64,000 bases of DNA from Acidobacteriota bacterium (GTDB lineage Bacteria > Acidobacteriota > Holophagae > Acanthopleuribacterales > Acanthopleuribacteraceae), in the NCBI GenBank assembly GCA_030066195.1, contig JASJCB010000038.1:21038-85037 (forward strand). The letters run 5' to 3'. The position numbers and the translations under genes were made by a program. The notes under the pieces are model-generated. The model saw nothing but the letters and a program-made list of their open reading frames with translations. It was not told where the DNA came from and did not search any database. This document shows, one piece after another, positions 27,301 to 35,222 of this stretch; the stretch's first letter is position 1, and the number at the start of each line of letters is the position of its first letter.

Positions 27301-28422
27301 CACCGCATCCCCGACGAAGCCGGCAACTTCTACGAGACCCGCGACCGCTCCGACCGGGTTTACGGTGCGGGCGGGCAATTGCTGGAGATGCGGGGCACAG
27401 ACGGCAATCTGCGTTTCGAATACGATGCGGACGGCAACCTGATCCGCAAGACCGGGGCAAACGGCGGCCAATGGCATTACCATTGGAACAGCGCGGGTTT
27501 GCTCGCCAGGGTGGAACGACCGGACGGCGCAACTGTAGACTTTACCTACGACGCCCTGGGTAGACGCATTGCCAAAACGTTCAGAGGGAAAACCACTCGT
27601 TGGCTTTGGGACGAGCAAAACCCGCTCCACGAGTGGGTGGATGAAGCCGCGAGCAGGGCGGAATCGGCCGAGAAACACATCCCGGATGCGGTGACCTGGC
27701 TGTTCGAGCCCGAAACCTACATGCCCATGGCCAGGATGGTCGGCCAAAAACGCTATGCCGTGATCTGCGACTACAGGGGCGTCCCCGTCTCCATGCACGA
27801 CGGCAACGGTAAATCCGTCTGGTCGATGGAATTGGATATCTACGGCAGGGTCAAAACCCTGGAGGGCGAACACACGGCCTGCCCGTTCCGCTTACCGGGG
27901 CAGTACGAAGATGAGGAAACCGGTCTGTATTACAACCGCTTCCGCTACTACGACCCGGATACCGGCGCTTACATCTCCCAGGACCCGCTTCGCTTGGAGG
28001 GCGGCGACCGCTTCTACGGTTATGTGGACGATCCCACCATTGCCTGCGATCCCCAGGGTCTGCACCAGATGTATGCCTGGCTGATTTCCGGCGGTGAAAA
28101 AATCCCTCTGCCCGGCAACAGTAAATCGTTGCAGTGGTGGAGCACCCAGACGACCGGGCGCGCGGATCAGTACGGCGGCATCAACCATACCGAGTGGCAC
28201 TTTATGAAGTCCCTGGACGGAGATCCCAGGTTACCCGGTAACAAGGTTGTGCTTGTCTCAATTGGCCAGACCAGGGGTCCGAAGCACATGAGCAGCTTAC
28301 CCGCGTGTCCCGACTGCGATGCCGCGCTTGCGAATTTTGCCAAAAAAAATGATGTGGATATCGAATACAAATGGAAGGCCAAGGACGGTACCGAGCGCAG
28401 CAAGACCTACCCCTGTAAATAA
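24367..28422 (+). CDS. PAAR-like RHS repeat effector with deaminase-like C-terminal toxin
   Basis: 1351 residues. Residues 1-190 form a PAAR-like tip of the DUF4150 kind (MITGSKTVYVNGTNACRLGD, MPMPPGV-type Pro-rich loops). A DUF6531-type start (HPVDVMSGMVLTDSVELELP at about 220) leads into many YD/RHS repeats. The conserved RHS end is FRYYDPDTGAYISQDPLRLE, followed by GYVDDPTIACDPQG, ending near 1230. The variable tip after this (about 120 residues) contains H1274-T-E1276 and C1314-P-D-C1317. This is the HxE...CxxC zinc pattern of toxin deaminases that edit nucleic acid bases. The RHS cage would encapsulate the tip until delivery. The SUKH-like gene directly downstream fits as its immunity gene. 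The deaminase call rests on these two motifs only. Confidence 0.85.
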   Translation: MIGAKWFDMVVGIDIHWVLVPAPPGVPVPTPLPHPFTGMIFDPVGLAVSTVISAGVSVITGGGFGGPVFTNNMPSAATGTDATNMLVCPHFPMPPGVAWAPVPAGLKPPIPGKSPDPGIPSPIPSNDATMITGSKTVYVNGTNACRLGDLAMSCGEPIRLPSSTVIAVPMGAPVLIGGPPALDFFAAFMSLIRTQWVSGRLHSLMKAKPGSWKSKAICFLTGHPVDVMSGMVLTDSVELELPGPLPFKLERSYASRSTYKGPLGHGWSHTYDQFIRFEKKRVVLHAGDGRDLYFYPGEGENTARNEHERLDLTMENGRIIVEGPDKLRYVFGKANRLDDTLPLLAVENRAGANIQLHYDEVGRLTHIIDSAGRLIGFHHNAKGQLVRVSTPHPDEEGQRVDMLRYEFDDEGDLIAAYDGTGVPFRYAYKYHLMVQETDRNGLSFYFAYDGIDHDAWCMRTWGDGGLYDHVLTYDKENHVAVVENSLGHQTTYMGNEDGLVVKILDARGGETAYEWDEFRRKTSQTDANGNTTAWKHDARGNIIEVMQPDGGKVEAAYDDRDNRIAGTDPAGGKWQWRFDDLDRLIARIDPLQRQTTFTWRGSQPVQLMRPEGQSFSVTYDEQGNAVKLRSTDGITSGSEFDRLGRLIALKDPHGQVQKHRYDLKGRLIEIHEANGNIHSKTYDPMDNPLHFRSNNTNVTMTYTGLGCLATRTENDLTQTFSYDTEEQLLSMSNGKGETCRFQWDERGKIIEETTFEGAVRTYRRDAVGNIIEQRHPSGKVTQYDYDACNRRTAATYDDGSADKYAWRADGHLMEAVNDQATVQFERDPAGNVLCERQDGHWITSEYNARDLRVRMKSSLGADQVIERNLGGRVMDISYSDTTAETNEAWEARFERDRLGLELSRSLPGNLQSFTSWDKFGRPLRHEVRSNGEIQRNQAYAWGSGTRLKQEEGPDGITRYTRDRAGFLIGAAYADGSRTHRIPDEAGNFYETRDRSDRVYGAGGQLLEMRGTDGNLRFEYDADGNLIRKTGANGGQWHYHWNSAGLLARVERPDGATVDFTYDALGRRIAKTFRGKTTRWLWDEQNPLHEWVDEAASRAESAEKHIPDAVTWLFEPETYMPMARMVGQKRYAVICDYRGVPVSMHDGNGKSVWSMELDIYGRVKTLEGEHTACPFRLPGQYEDEETGLYYNRFRYYDPDTGAYISQDPLRLEGGDRFYGYVDDPTIACDPQGLHQMYAWLISGGEKIPLPGNSKSLQWWSTQTTGRADQYGGINHTEWHFMKSLDGDPRLPGNKVVLVSIGQTRGPKHMSSLPACPDCDAALANFAKKNDVDIEYKWKAKDGTERSKTYPCK

Positions 28423-28438
28423 CAGCGGAGCAATTTCC

Positions 28439-29320
28439 ATGGAATCACAAAGCATTACCTCTCGGCTTAAGCGCCTCGGCGAGGCGGACCCCGATCGTCG
28501 ACTCTTCGGTTCGGATATGCACTATTACTACGCCTGCCCGCCACTGTGCGAAACGGTGACGTCCGTTTTCGAATCCAAGGCCGGCATTATCCTGCCGACC
28601 GGTTACCGCGAATATATGCTTCACGTTTCCGGCGGCGGCGCGGGACCGGGTTACGGCTTGTTTTTCCTTCGCGCCGCGCTGATCGATGACACTGACGACA
28701 AACTCCGGTTGGAGCAAACCATGCATTGCATGTTCCCCGACGAGTTGTCGCAACAATGGAAGGAAGCCAACCTGCCGTCCGAACCGGAGCCGCCCTCGGA
28801 ACTACCGGATTTCATCCCCGAAGAATTCAGGCGACAATGGGCAAAACCCGCGAAGGAAGGCAAGGACGCAAGCTTCGTCCGCTTCTACAGCGAACCCATG
28901 TGGGAACTTGCCGGTGCGTTGGACCTGCTGCAAAAGCCGTTTCCCTTCAGCGAACCCTACACGTCCCACGAAGAAGCCGACAAAATCGATTGGGATCATC
29001 TGGAACCGGAGGAAGCCGAGCAAAAGACGAACGAGCTGTGGGAATCCTTCCAATTCGATCGCTATCGACACGGAACCGTTCCTCTGTGCTCCTACGGACA
29101 CGACATGATCGCCGTGTTGGTAGTCACCGGGCCGCAAAGAAATCAGGTGTGGCTTATGGACAAGCAGCGCCAGGTTCTGCAACCTTTCGGCGGCGACCTG
29201 GGCCGCTTCCATCGCGGCGCGGAAACGGCTCCCGAAGCCCCGTTGACTTTCGAGCAATGGTACATACACTGGCTGAGCGCCGCTGAAAAGTATCCGGGCC
29301 CCGAGCCGGAAGGAGTTTGA
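28439..29320 (+). CDS. SUKH (SMI1/KNR4)-like immunity protein candidate
   Basis: 293 residues; GCGGAG precedes the ATG and the gene starts 17 bases after the RHS stop. LPTGYREYMLHVSGGGAGPG then YGLFF is the SUKH signature (a proline-led helix, then GG.GP.YGL). SUKH proteins are the commonest immunity family next to polymorphic toxins, especially deaminases and nucleases. A long acidic insertion (about 90-210) is unusual. It should protect the producer from the RHS tip; there is no direct evidence of binding. Confidence 0.7.
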   Translation: MESQSITSRLKRLGEADPDRRLFGSDMHYYYACPPLCETVTSVFESKAGIILPTGYREYMLHVSGGGAGPGYGLFFLRAALIDDTDDKLRLEQTMHCMFPDELSQQWKEANLPSEPEPPSELPDFIPEEFRRQWAKPAKEGKDASFVRFYSEPMWELAGALDLLQKPFPFSEPYTSHEEADKIDWDHLEPEEAEQKTNELWESFQFDRYRHGTVPLCSYGHDMIAVLVVTGPQRNQVWLMDKQRQVLQPFGGDLGRFHRGAETAPEAPLTFEQWYIHWLSAAEKYPGPEPEGV

Positions 29321-29323
29321 ACC

Positions 29324-29947
29324 ATGGCCCACATCGTTCGCAAGCTCGATTGGGGGGTGATCGACCTGGATACGTCCAAGCCTTTCGTCTTCTTTCAGCA
29401 ACGCTGGTTCTACAACTGGATCGTTTCCACCGGCGCCACGGCCTGGACCTATGCCGAGAAGAAACATTTTCACAATACGCTCGACCGGCAGATCTGGGCC
29501 GCTTGGAGCAATCGTGTCAAGCTGAAGGTAAGCGGTACGAGCAAGTGGGTTACCGAGTGGAAAGACGGCGTGCCTATCAACTTCGATGTCAAATGGGTGC
29601 TGGAGGACGGTCACTGGACCGTCAACGCCCGCAAGCTGCCCAAGGGCGGCAAGTACCGCAGCAACGTGGTCTACAGCAAACTGGAAATCAACCTGGATTC
29701 CGAAGACCTGGCCTCCCGCCGCGCCTGTACGGACGACGGTGTCTGCGAAGACGGCTTTCGCACCGTGCCCCACGAGTTCGGACACGCCCTCCAGTACAAG
29801 CAGGACGAATACAAAACCGGTCACAAGCATCTGGCCGATACACGCAGCATTATGAATATCGGCGACGAGTTACGCGCCCGTCATCTCACCGCGGTTCTGG
29901 CCGAATTGAACACAATGCTGCCCGATACCACCTTCGCCTACAGCTGA
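29324..29947 (+). CDS. zincin-like putative metalloprotease
   Basis: 207 residues, starting three bases after the preceding stop region, so it belongs to the same operon. H150-E-F-G-H154 followed by ALQYKQDEY is an HExxH zinc site, with downstream residues consistent with a metzincin-like helix. The N-terminal part contains beta-strands (VKLKVSGTSKWVTEW, INFDVKWVLED). There is no signal peptide. Within a type VI island it could be a second effector carried by the spike or a maturation protease; both are guesses. Confidence 0.6.
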   Translation: MAHIVRKLDWGVIDLDTSKPFVFFQQRWFYNWIVSTGATAWTYAEKKHFHNTLDRQIWAAWSNRVKLKVSGTSKWVTEWKDGVPINFDVKWVLEDGHWTVNARKLPKGGKYRSNVVYSKLEINLDSEDLASRRACTDDGVCEDGFRTVPHEFGHALQYKQDEYKTGHKHLADTRSIMNIGDELRARHLTAVLAELNTMLPDTTFAYS

Positions 29948-29956
29948 GAGGTGTCC

Positions 29957-30463
29957 ATGGCGCGTTATTTGTGGTTCCTTTTTCCCATCGCCTTCCTGGT
30001 CGCTGACGAACCTCTTCCTCCGCCGGCAACCCATACCGTGTTCAGCGGCGACCGGGGATTCTGCGCCGTTTCGGATGTAGACAAGCAGGTGACCACGGTC
30101 CACCGGGTCAAGGATGACCAATCGCCCGGTGAGGTTTTGTGGCAAATCCCCGGTTGGCATCGCGCCCTCTACCTGTCCAAGGACGGCCGACACCTGGTAA
30201 TCGGTTATAGCGGCTACAACCTGATCCCCCTCGACTACCGCAAAGATATGATCATGTTGACCTTCTATGCCGAGGGCGCCGGGGTTCGCGAGATTCCCCT
30301 GAACCGGCTCATCTTCAACTTCGGCAAGCTGAAGCGCACGGTATCCCATTACGAATGGGGCAGCCTGGTGGGATTCGACTCGCAAGGCCGTTTCCGGGTA
30401 GAGACCGTGGAAGGCAGAACCATGCTTTTCGACCCGGCCACGGGCAAGCGGGTCGATCGGTAA
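29957..30463 (+). CDS. hypothetical exported protein
   Basis: 168 residues with a hydrophobic signal-like start (MARYLWFLFPIAFLVADEP). GAGAGG lies just upstream and the gene begins 9 bases after the zincin stop, so it ends the type VI operon. The mature part is beta-rich (HTVFSGDRGFCAVSDVDKQV and similar) and resembles small beta-propeller or lipocalin-like folds. An exported last gene next to a zincin could be a periplasmic immunity or inhibitor protein; this is only positional inference. Confidence 0.6.
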   Translation: MARYLWFLFPIAFLVADEPLPPPATHTVFSGDRGFCAVSDVDKQVTTVHRVKDDQSPGEVLWQIPGWHRALYLSKDGRHLVIGYSGYNLIPLDYRKDMIMLTFYAEGAGVREIPLNRLIFNFGKLKRTVSHYEWGSLVGFDSQGRFRVETVEGRTMLFDPATGKRVDR

Positions 30464-30621
30464 TCCTCACCGGGCGCGCACACGTCTCATCAACATCCAA
30501 ACGCTGTGACGAAGGAACAAGCGCGAGGCCTTTTTCAGGGATCGGGCGAGGTTTTCGCCTCGCGCTCGCTCCCACGTCACATCGCTTGAAGGCGCCCAAG
30601 ACATGTGCGCGCCCGGGGCGT
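30464..30621. repeat. GC-rich inverted-repeat element (REP/MITE-like), second locus
   Basis: The arms CCGGGCGCGCACACGT (about 30470) and ACATGTGCGCGCCCGG (about 30600) face each other around a centre. The centre has CATCCAAACG then GACGAAGGAACAAGCGCGA, related to 15571-15603, and a hairpin GGCGAGGTTTTCGCCTCGC (30545-30563). It fills the gap between convergent operons and may also act as a terminator. Confidence 0.65.
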
Positions 30622-31263
30622 TCAACTTTCGTAAGGCTTGACCGCGAAATCGCCGAAGGTCAGCGTGCGGCTTTCCCGTTCACCGCCGGTGATGAACCGG
30701 ATCGCCGTTTCGCAGGCCAGGGCCGTGGTCAGGGTGACCAGGTTCCTGGCCAGGGGATAATCGCAGATGTCGTCGCCGGCATCCGAGGGGACGGTGTAGA
30801 CCTGGTTCCAGATCACCTCCGCGTAATCGGACGCCATGCCCGCGTGCAGGCAAGGGATCTTGCGATCGCGGCAGACCTCCGTGACCACGCCGCGAGCAAC
30901 GCTGTTGTCGAAGGTATCGATCACCAGTTCCGCGCCGCGCAGCAGTTTGCGGGCATTGCTCTCTTCCAACTCACGCGTCACGGCATCTACCTTCACGCCC
31001 ACGGCGCGGTAGATTTGGTTGGCCAGCATGGTCGCCTTTTTGGAACCGATATCGCCGCGACCGTAAGGTTGGGTGGACAGGTTGTGCTCTTCCACGCGAT
31101 CGCGGTCGATCACGGTCAGGCGACCGCAACCGGTCCGAGCCAGGCTCTCGGTGATGCCGGCGCCCAGGGAACCCGCGCCGCAGATGGTGACGGGGAATGC
31201 GGCGAGGCGCGCCATCGACGCCTCGCCCCGGTGCAGTTGTTCGTGCATATGAATGCGGCTCAT
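30622..31263 (-). CDS. ThiF/E1-family adenylating enzyme
   Basis: 213 residues. The Rossmann nucleotide loop is G29-A-G-S-L-G, then LTVIDRDRVEEHNLSTQPYG and DIGSKKA, matching the ATP-binding elements of ThiF/MoeB/E1 (acidic Asp, Asn and Lys). The usual Arg of NLNRQ is replaced (NLSTQ). Several Cys are present (KIPCLHAGM, DICDYP) but no paired CxxC zinc knuckles. Such enzymes adenylate the C-terminal Gly of a ubiquitin-like protein. A 67-residue protein ending in Gly is encoded at the head of the same operon. It is the last gene, 19 bases after its unknown partner. Confidence 0.85.
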   Translation of the reverse strand: MSRIHMHEQLHRGEASMARLAAFPVTICGAGSLGAGITESLARTGCGRLTVIDRDRVEEHNLSTQPYGRGDIGSKKATMLANQIYRAVGVKVDAVTRELEESNARKLLRGAELVIDTFDNSVARGVVTEVCRDRKIPCLHAGMASDYAEVIWNQVYTVPSDAGDDICDYPLARNLVTLTTALACETAIRFITGGERESRTLTFGDFAVKPYES

Positions 31264-31282
31264 GGTTTTACTTCCTCGTGGT

Positions 31283-32128
31283 TCAGAAGACCTCGGTCCA
31301 GTCGGGTCGCTTTTCGACCACGCCCACCAGCGATTGCAGGTCGAAGGCCGAATCGCCGCCGTCCAGGCAGATGCCCGCGCTGATCACGTTCAGGTTGTCC
31401 TTGGCGATCGCGCTGTTGTGGATCTCACCGGTGGCGGTCCGCCAGGTCACGAACCAGTGACCGCCCCGGTCCCGATAACCCACCAACTGACCACCGGCCA
31501 GGTGGAGCGCCTCTTCCAGTTGCCGCCCGGCCAGGTCGGTGTGACGGGAGCGACCGGCAACCCGTTCCGACCAGACACGATCGTAGATTAGGCGATCGTC
31601 CGGGGTCAGGTTGGGCGCGTGCAGTTGCTGAGGTTGGAGGCCTTCCGCCAACGCCTGAACCAGGTAGTCGGTGACCACCGGATCGGCACGGAATTCGGGA
31701 CCCGCGTACCACAAGGCGGCGCCGTCCCAGCGCGCATCGACCACGTCGAAGGCGGAGCCCTCGTTGACCAGATGCACGGTGAAAGCGCCGCCGCGTCCCA
31801 GGCGTTGCCGCATATCGGACTCGTTCAAGGGGAACGCCAACCAGCTGTTGCCCTTCAACGGGTAGGCGAGCCGCATTCGGAAGCGGGGAAAGAGATCGAG
31901 ATACTTTTCCACGGCAAGCGGCGAGGCTTCCCTGACGAAACGGGCGAGGTTACCGACGGTAGGCCGGAAGATGCCCCATCCCTCGAAGTCCTCGCGGTCC
32001 GGCCGCCAACTGCGAACCATGCCCTGAACGCGAACACGCAGCTTTCCGCCTGGAATCACCGGCGCCATCAGGCGACGGGCAACCCGGCTTTCGGCCCTGA
32101 TCATGCGGTGCAGTAATGCGATGTTCAT
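31283..32128 (-). CDS. unknown protein of the TROVE/ThiF operon
   Basis: 281 residues, starting at MNIALLHRM with AGGAG upstream; a longer frame runs into the tRNA-like RNA and is not used. I do not recognise the family. The N-terminal ~150 residues are rich in Arg and aromatic residues. The C-terminal part has alternating strands and ends with NVISAGICLDGGDSAFDLQS. The Cys (C254) in GICLD is reminiscent of the active-site segment of ubiquitin-conjugating E2 enzymes. However, the sequence before it lacks the HPN motif and only 27 residues follow, so this resemblance may be chance. Its place between the tRNA-like RNAs and ThiF suggests a role in conjugation or RNA handling. Confidence 0.7.
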   Translation of the reverse strand: MNIALLHRMIRAESRVARRLMAPVIPGGKLRVRVQGMVRSWRPDREDFEGWGIFRPTVGNLARFVREASPLAVEKYLDLFPRFRMRLAYPLKGNSWLAFPLNESDMRQRLGRGGAFTVHLVNEGSAFDVVDARWDGAALWYAGPEFRADPVVTDYLVQALAEGLQPQQLHAPNLTPDDRLIYDRVWSERVAGRSRHTDLAGRQLEEALHLAGGQLVGYRDRGGHWFVTWRTATGEIHNSAIAKDNLNVISAGICLDGGDSAFDLQSLVGVVEKRPDWTEVF

Positions 32129-32193
32129 TGGATGCTCCTGTTCAAAAATCGGCCGGTAATTCCTTGCCCCTTGCGTTCGCTTTCGCGCGAGTT

Positions 32194-32286
32194 CCGATTG
32201 CTGTGGTGTTTCACCGGGATTCGAACCCGGAACGACAGAGTTCAAGCCTGTTGCTCTACCATTGAGCTATGAGTGTAAGCAATTGG
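32194..32286 (-). ncRNA. tRNA-like RNA A (Ser-UGA-like body, acceptor replaced)
   Basis: Read on the minus strand: D-arm GCTC/GAGC (32253-32267), anticodon arm with loop CTTGAAC (triplet TGA) and T-arm CCGGG-TTCGAAT-CCCGG (32214-32230). The normal acceptor does not form beyond three pairs. Instead, after A/C-rich linkers, the ends pair through CCAATTGCT/AGCAATCGG (9 positions, one mismatch). The variable loop is short, unlike true Ser tRNAs. It lies between TROVE and the 281-residue gene, in operon direction. It cannot be a standard tRNA gene; a Ro-bound or processed tRNA-like RNA is the likely reading. Confidence 0.75.
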
Positions 32287-32395
32287 AGTAACGGCGCGAA
32301 AACGAACGCAAGAGACAAGTGGTTGAAGGGACATGAATGGTGAAGCCGAAGCCCGCCCAGCTTACCCGTTGACTTTCCGCGGCAGCGCACAAGTT

Positions 32396-32480
32396 GCAAA
32401 TGCTGTTTGTGTACCAGGAGTCGAACCTGACACGGATCTTCAGTCCGCATGCTTCCAAGAGCTTGTTTGTAAGCATTTAC
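32396..32480 (-). ncRNA. tRNA-like RNA B (Phe-GAA-like body, acceptor replaced)
   Basis: The plan is the same as RNA A. It has a reduced D-arm in GCTCTTGGAAGC, anticodon arm GCGGA-CTGAAGA-TCCGT (triplet GAA, canonical loop) and T-arm TCAGG-TTCGACT-CCTGG (32414-32430). The acceptor is absent. A/C-rich linkers lead to a terminal stem GTAAATGCT/AGCATTTGC (9 pairs, one G-U). RNA A and B share TGCTTACA at the 5' side and ACAGCA at the 3' side although their bodies differ, so the terminal module is the conserved part. Confidence 0.75.
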
Positions 32481-32565
32481 AGTCGGGGTGCGATGCCGTG
32501 GAAAATCAACGAGTTGGAGGAGGAGCGGACGGGCCCCTACCCGTCCGCTCCGCCTCTGGGGGGGA

Positions 32566-32640
32566 GCAAGCTTCAAGCTTCAAGCCTCAAGCCTCAAGGG
32601 TTCGTAGCTTGCAGCTTGTTTCAAGCCGCAAGCTTCAAGG
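32566..32640 (+). repeat. dispersed AAGCTTCAAG repeat array
   Basis: Several tandem CAAGCTT/CAAGCCT words, the richest copy of the family; it continues at 32729-32778. It lies downstream of the TROVE gene and borders the duplicated gene tail. Confidence 0.65.
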
Positions 32641-32660
32641 ATTGGTCAGCTTGCAGCTGG

Positions 32661-32727
32661 TAGTTCCTCCCGTCGGGGTAGTGCAACCGCCATGATTTCC
32701 ATGATCAGTTCCACACGGGAGGGGCGG
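32661..32727 (-). pseudogene. duplicated 3' tail of the TROVE gene
   Basis: 67 bases are identical, by eye, to 32778-32844, the last codons of the TROVE gene. They are repeated 117 bases further downstream together with AGCTTGCAGCT and AAGCTTCAAG repeats. The reading frame has no gene attached. Confidence 0.8.
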
Positions 32728-32728
32728 A

Positions 32729-34229
<1,501 letters not shown>

Positions 34230-34364
34230 TTATCCCGCCGGTGACATTCCGTGTTCTATCGACAAGGATATTCAGCACGGGAAGTCGGCTATCGGACGAT
34301 AGCCGCTATCCGGAACCCAATATCCGAAAAAGAGACACCCCGGAGAGTTTCTACGCGTAAGTCG

Positions 34365-34463
34365 GCACAACGCCATCCACTTGGCCGCTCTACCTTTTGA
34401 GCTATCGCGAGGCGCGGGGCCTCGTGAGCGGGATTTGAACCCGCATCTGCCTGCCATTTGTGC
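34365..34463 (-). ncRNA. permuted tRNA-like (Y RNA-like) RNA D
   Basis: Order on the minus strand: T-arm GCGGG-TTCAAAT-CCCGC (34428-34444); acceptor 3' half, five-base loop, then acceptor 5' half (34405-34427, nine positions with one mismatch); TA; D-arm GCTC/GAGC (34387-34402). So the acceptor is capped and the molecule is opened in the anticodon region. The flanks pair as TGGC/GCCA and GCACAA/TTGTGC. A separate hairpin (34468-34488, GCGT-CCAC/GTGG-ACGC) precedes it. This is the known layout of the tRNA-mimicking domain of bacterial Y RNAs. Confidence 0.75.
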
Positions 34464-34525
34464 ATGTGCGTTCCACCCGTGTGGACGCGACAGCCTCTTG
34501 GGATTGTCCGGATGGGTAAATTGTT

Positions 34526-34675
34526 GCGAACGTACAAGTCGCTTAAGCAGTCAAAATCACAACGATGCTCTTCCACTGAGCTAAAGCCCCACATGACGGG
34601 GCTTGTAGGGATCGAACCTACGACCTTCGCTTTAGAAAGGGTGAATGTATGCTTACATCGTCAGGGTACGTTCAC
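34526..34675 (-). ncRNA. permuted tRNA-like (Y RNA-like) RNA C
   Basis: The minus strand shows the order T-arm GTAGG-TTCGATC-CCTAC (34605-34621), acceptor AAGCCCC, loop GTCATGT, acceptor GGGGCTT (34584-34604, perfect 7 bp), TA, D-arm GCTC-AGTGGAA-GAGC (34567-34581). The anticodon stem forms between the outer parts: TCGTT (34561-34565) with AGCGA (34627-34631). Beyond it TAAGCA pairs with TGCTTA (34650-34655/34544-34549), and the ends GTGAACGTAC/GTACGTTCGC make about 10 pairs. This matches the bacterial Y RNA plan, where the end-paired helix binds Ro60/Rsr. Confidence 0.8.
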
Positions 34676-34705
34676 GTTAAGTTGCTGAGGTACATAGCGG
34701 GAAGC

Positions 34706-34909
34706 TTAGCCGTAAACCGCCTCGGGCCGAACGATCCAGTTTCCGCCGGGCCGGCGATCCACGATGTACCGATTAAGAAAGGCGGGCCTTACGCCGAGCG
34801 CCCGTGCGACACGTTGCCTGATGTCGAAATCTTTGGCGTCGTTGTGTAAACCCAGTTCTTCCTTGTAAAACCGGCGTGAAAAACCGTCGTATCGTACGTG
34901 AATCATCAT
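34706..34909 (-). CDS. small ubiquitin-like candidate protein
   Basis: 67 residues from the first of two ATGs, with GGAGG nine bases before it. The order of segments is strand (MMIHVRYDGFSRRFY), helix (DFDIRQRVARALGV), strands (RYIVDRRPGGNWIVRPEAVYG). This could be a beta-grasp, and the chain ends in Gly, as ubiquitin-like proteins that are activated by E1 enzymes do. A single Gly rather than a Gly-Gly is present. With ThiF in the same operon a conjugation or sulfur-carrier role is suggested. The fold is not certain, and a small DNA-binding protein is an alternative. Confidence 0.55.
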   Translation of the reverse strand: MMIHVRYDGFSRRFYKEELGLHNDAKDFDIRQRVARALGVRPAFLNRYIVDRRPGGNWIVRPEAVYG

Positions 34910-34943
34910 GGTCCTATACCTCCATCGTCTGGAGCGGAAACGG

Positions 34944-34990
34944 AAAAAGCCCACCTCCGCGAGTCTTGTGCTCTAGCGAAGGTGGGCTTT
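34944..34990 (-). terminator. terminator/attenuator between leader ORF and the TROVE operon
   Basis: Minus-strand stem AAAGCCCACCTTCGC/GCGGAGGTGGGCTTT (one mismatch) followed by TTTTT. It lies 38 bases after the leader ORF stop and 35 bases before the ubiquitin-like gene, so read-through would be needed for operon expression. Confidence 0.8.
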
Positions 34991-35028
34991 CGGTAACTTT
35001 ATTTCAGTTCCGAAAATCGGGTCCCCGT

Positions 35029-35154
35029 CTAGTTCGGGGCCACCTCCGCCATGGTTGCGTCCATCACATCCAGGTTCAAACCGGAAAAACCGTCTAACGA
35101 TTCAGGCTTTAGTCCCGCTGTGATGTCTTTGTTTCTTTTGTCTATCGATTTCAT
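35029..35154 (-). CDS. 41-residue small ORF (leader or precursor peptide)
   Basis: Encodes MKSIDKRNKD, ITAGLKPESL, DGFSGLNLDV, MDATMAEVAPN. A good promoter lies 40 bases upstream, a GGGGCGG sequence six bases before the ATG, and a terminator follows. The FSGLNLDV segment recalls the FNLD box of class I lanthipeptide leaders, but there is no Cys in the tail. Alternatives are an attenuation leader peptide or a small regulatory protein. It resembles the upstream small ORF in context and in the T-A-G...D-A/M-D-A words. Confidence 0.55.
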   Translation of the reverse strand: MKSIDKRNKDITAGLKPESLDGFSGLNLDVMDATMAEVAPN

Positions 35155-35193
35155 GATACCGCCCCATGGCTCGTATTTCGTTCAACAATTTGT

Positions 35194-35222
35194 ATTATGG
35201 TGTTTATTGTTTGGAAAGTCAA
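35194..35222 (-). promoter_or_regulatory. sigma-70-like promoter of leader ORF and TROVE operon
   Basis: TTGACT, 17-base spacer, CATAAT (one base off consensus each); AT-rich upstream DNA resembling an UP element (runs of A and T at 35223-35260). Confidence 0.7.

Noticed and set aside
32194..32480. Functional tRNA-Ser(UGA) and tRNA-Phe(GAA) genes
   Set aside because: The acceptor stems do not pair, there is no discriminator-CCA end in the right place, and the 'Ser' version lacks a long variable arm.
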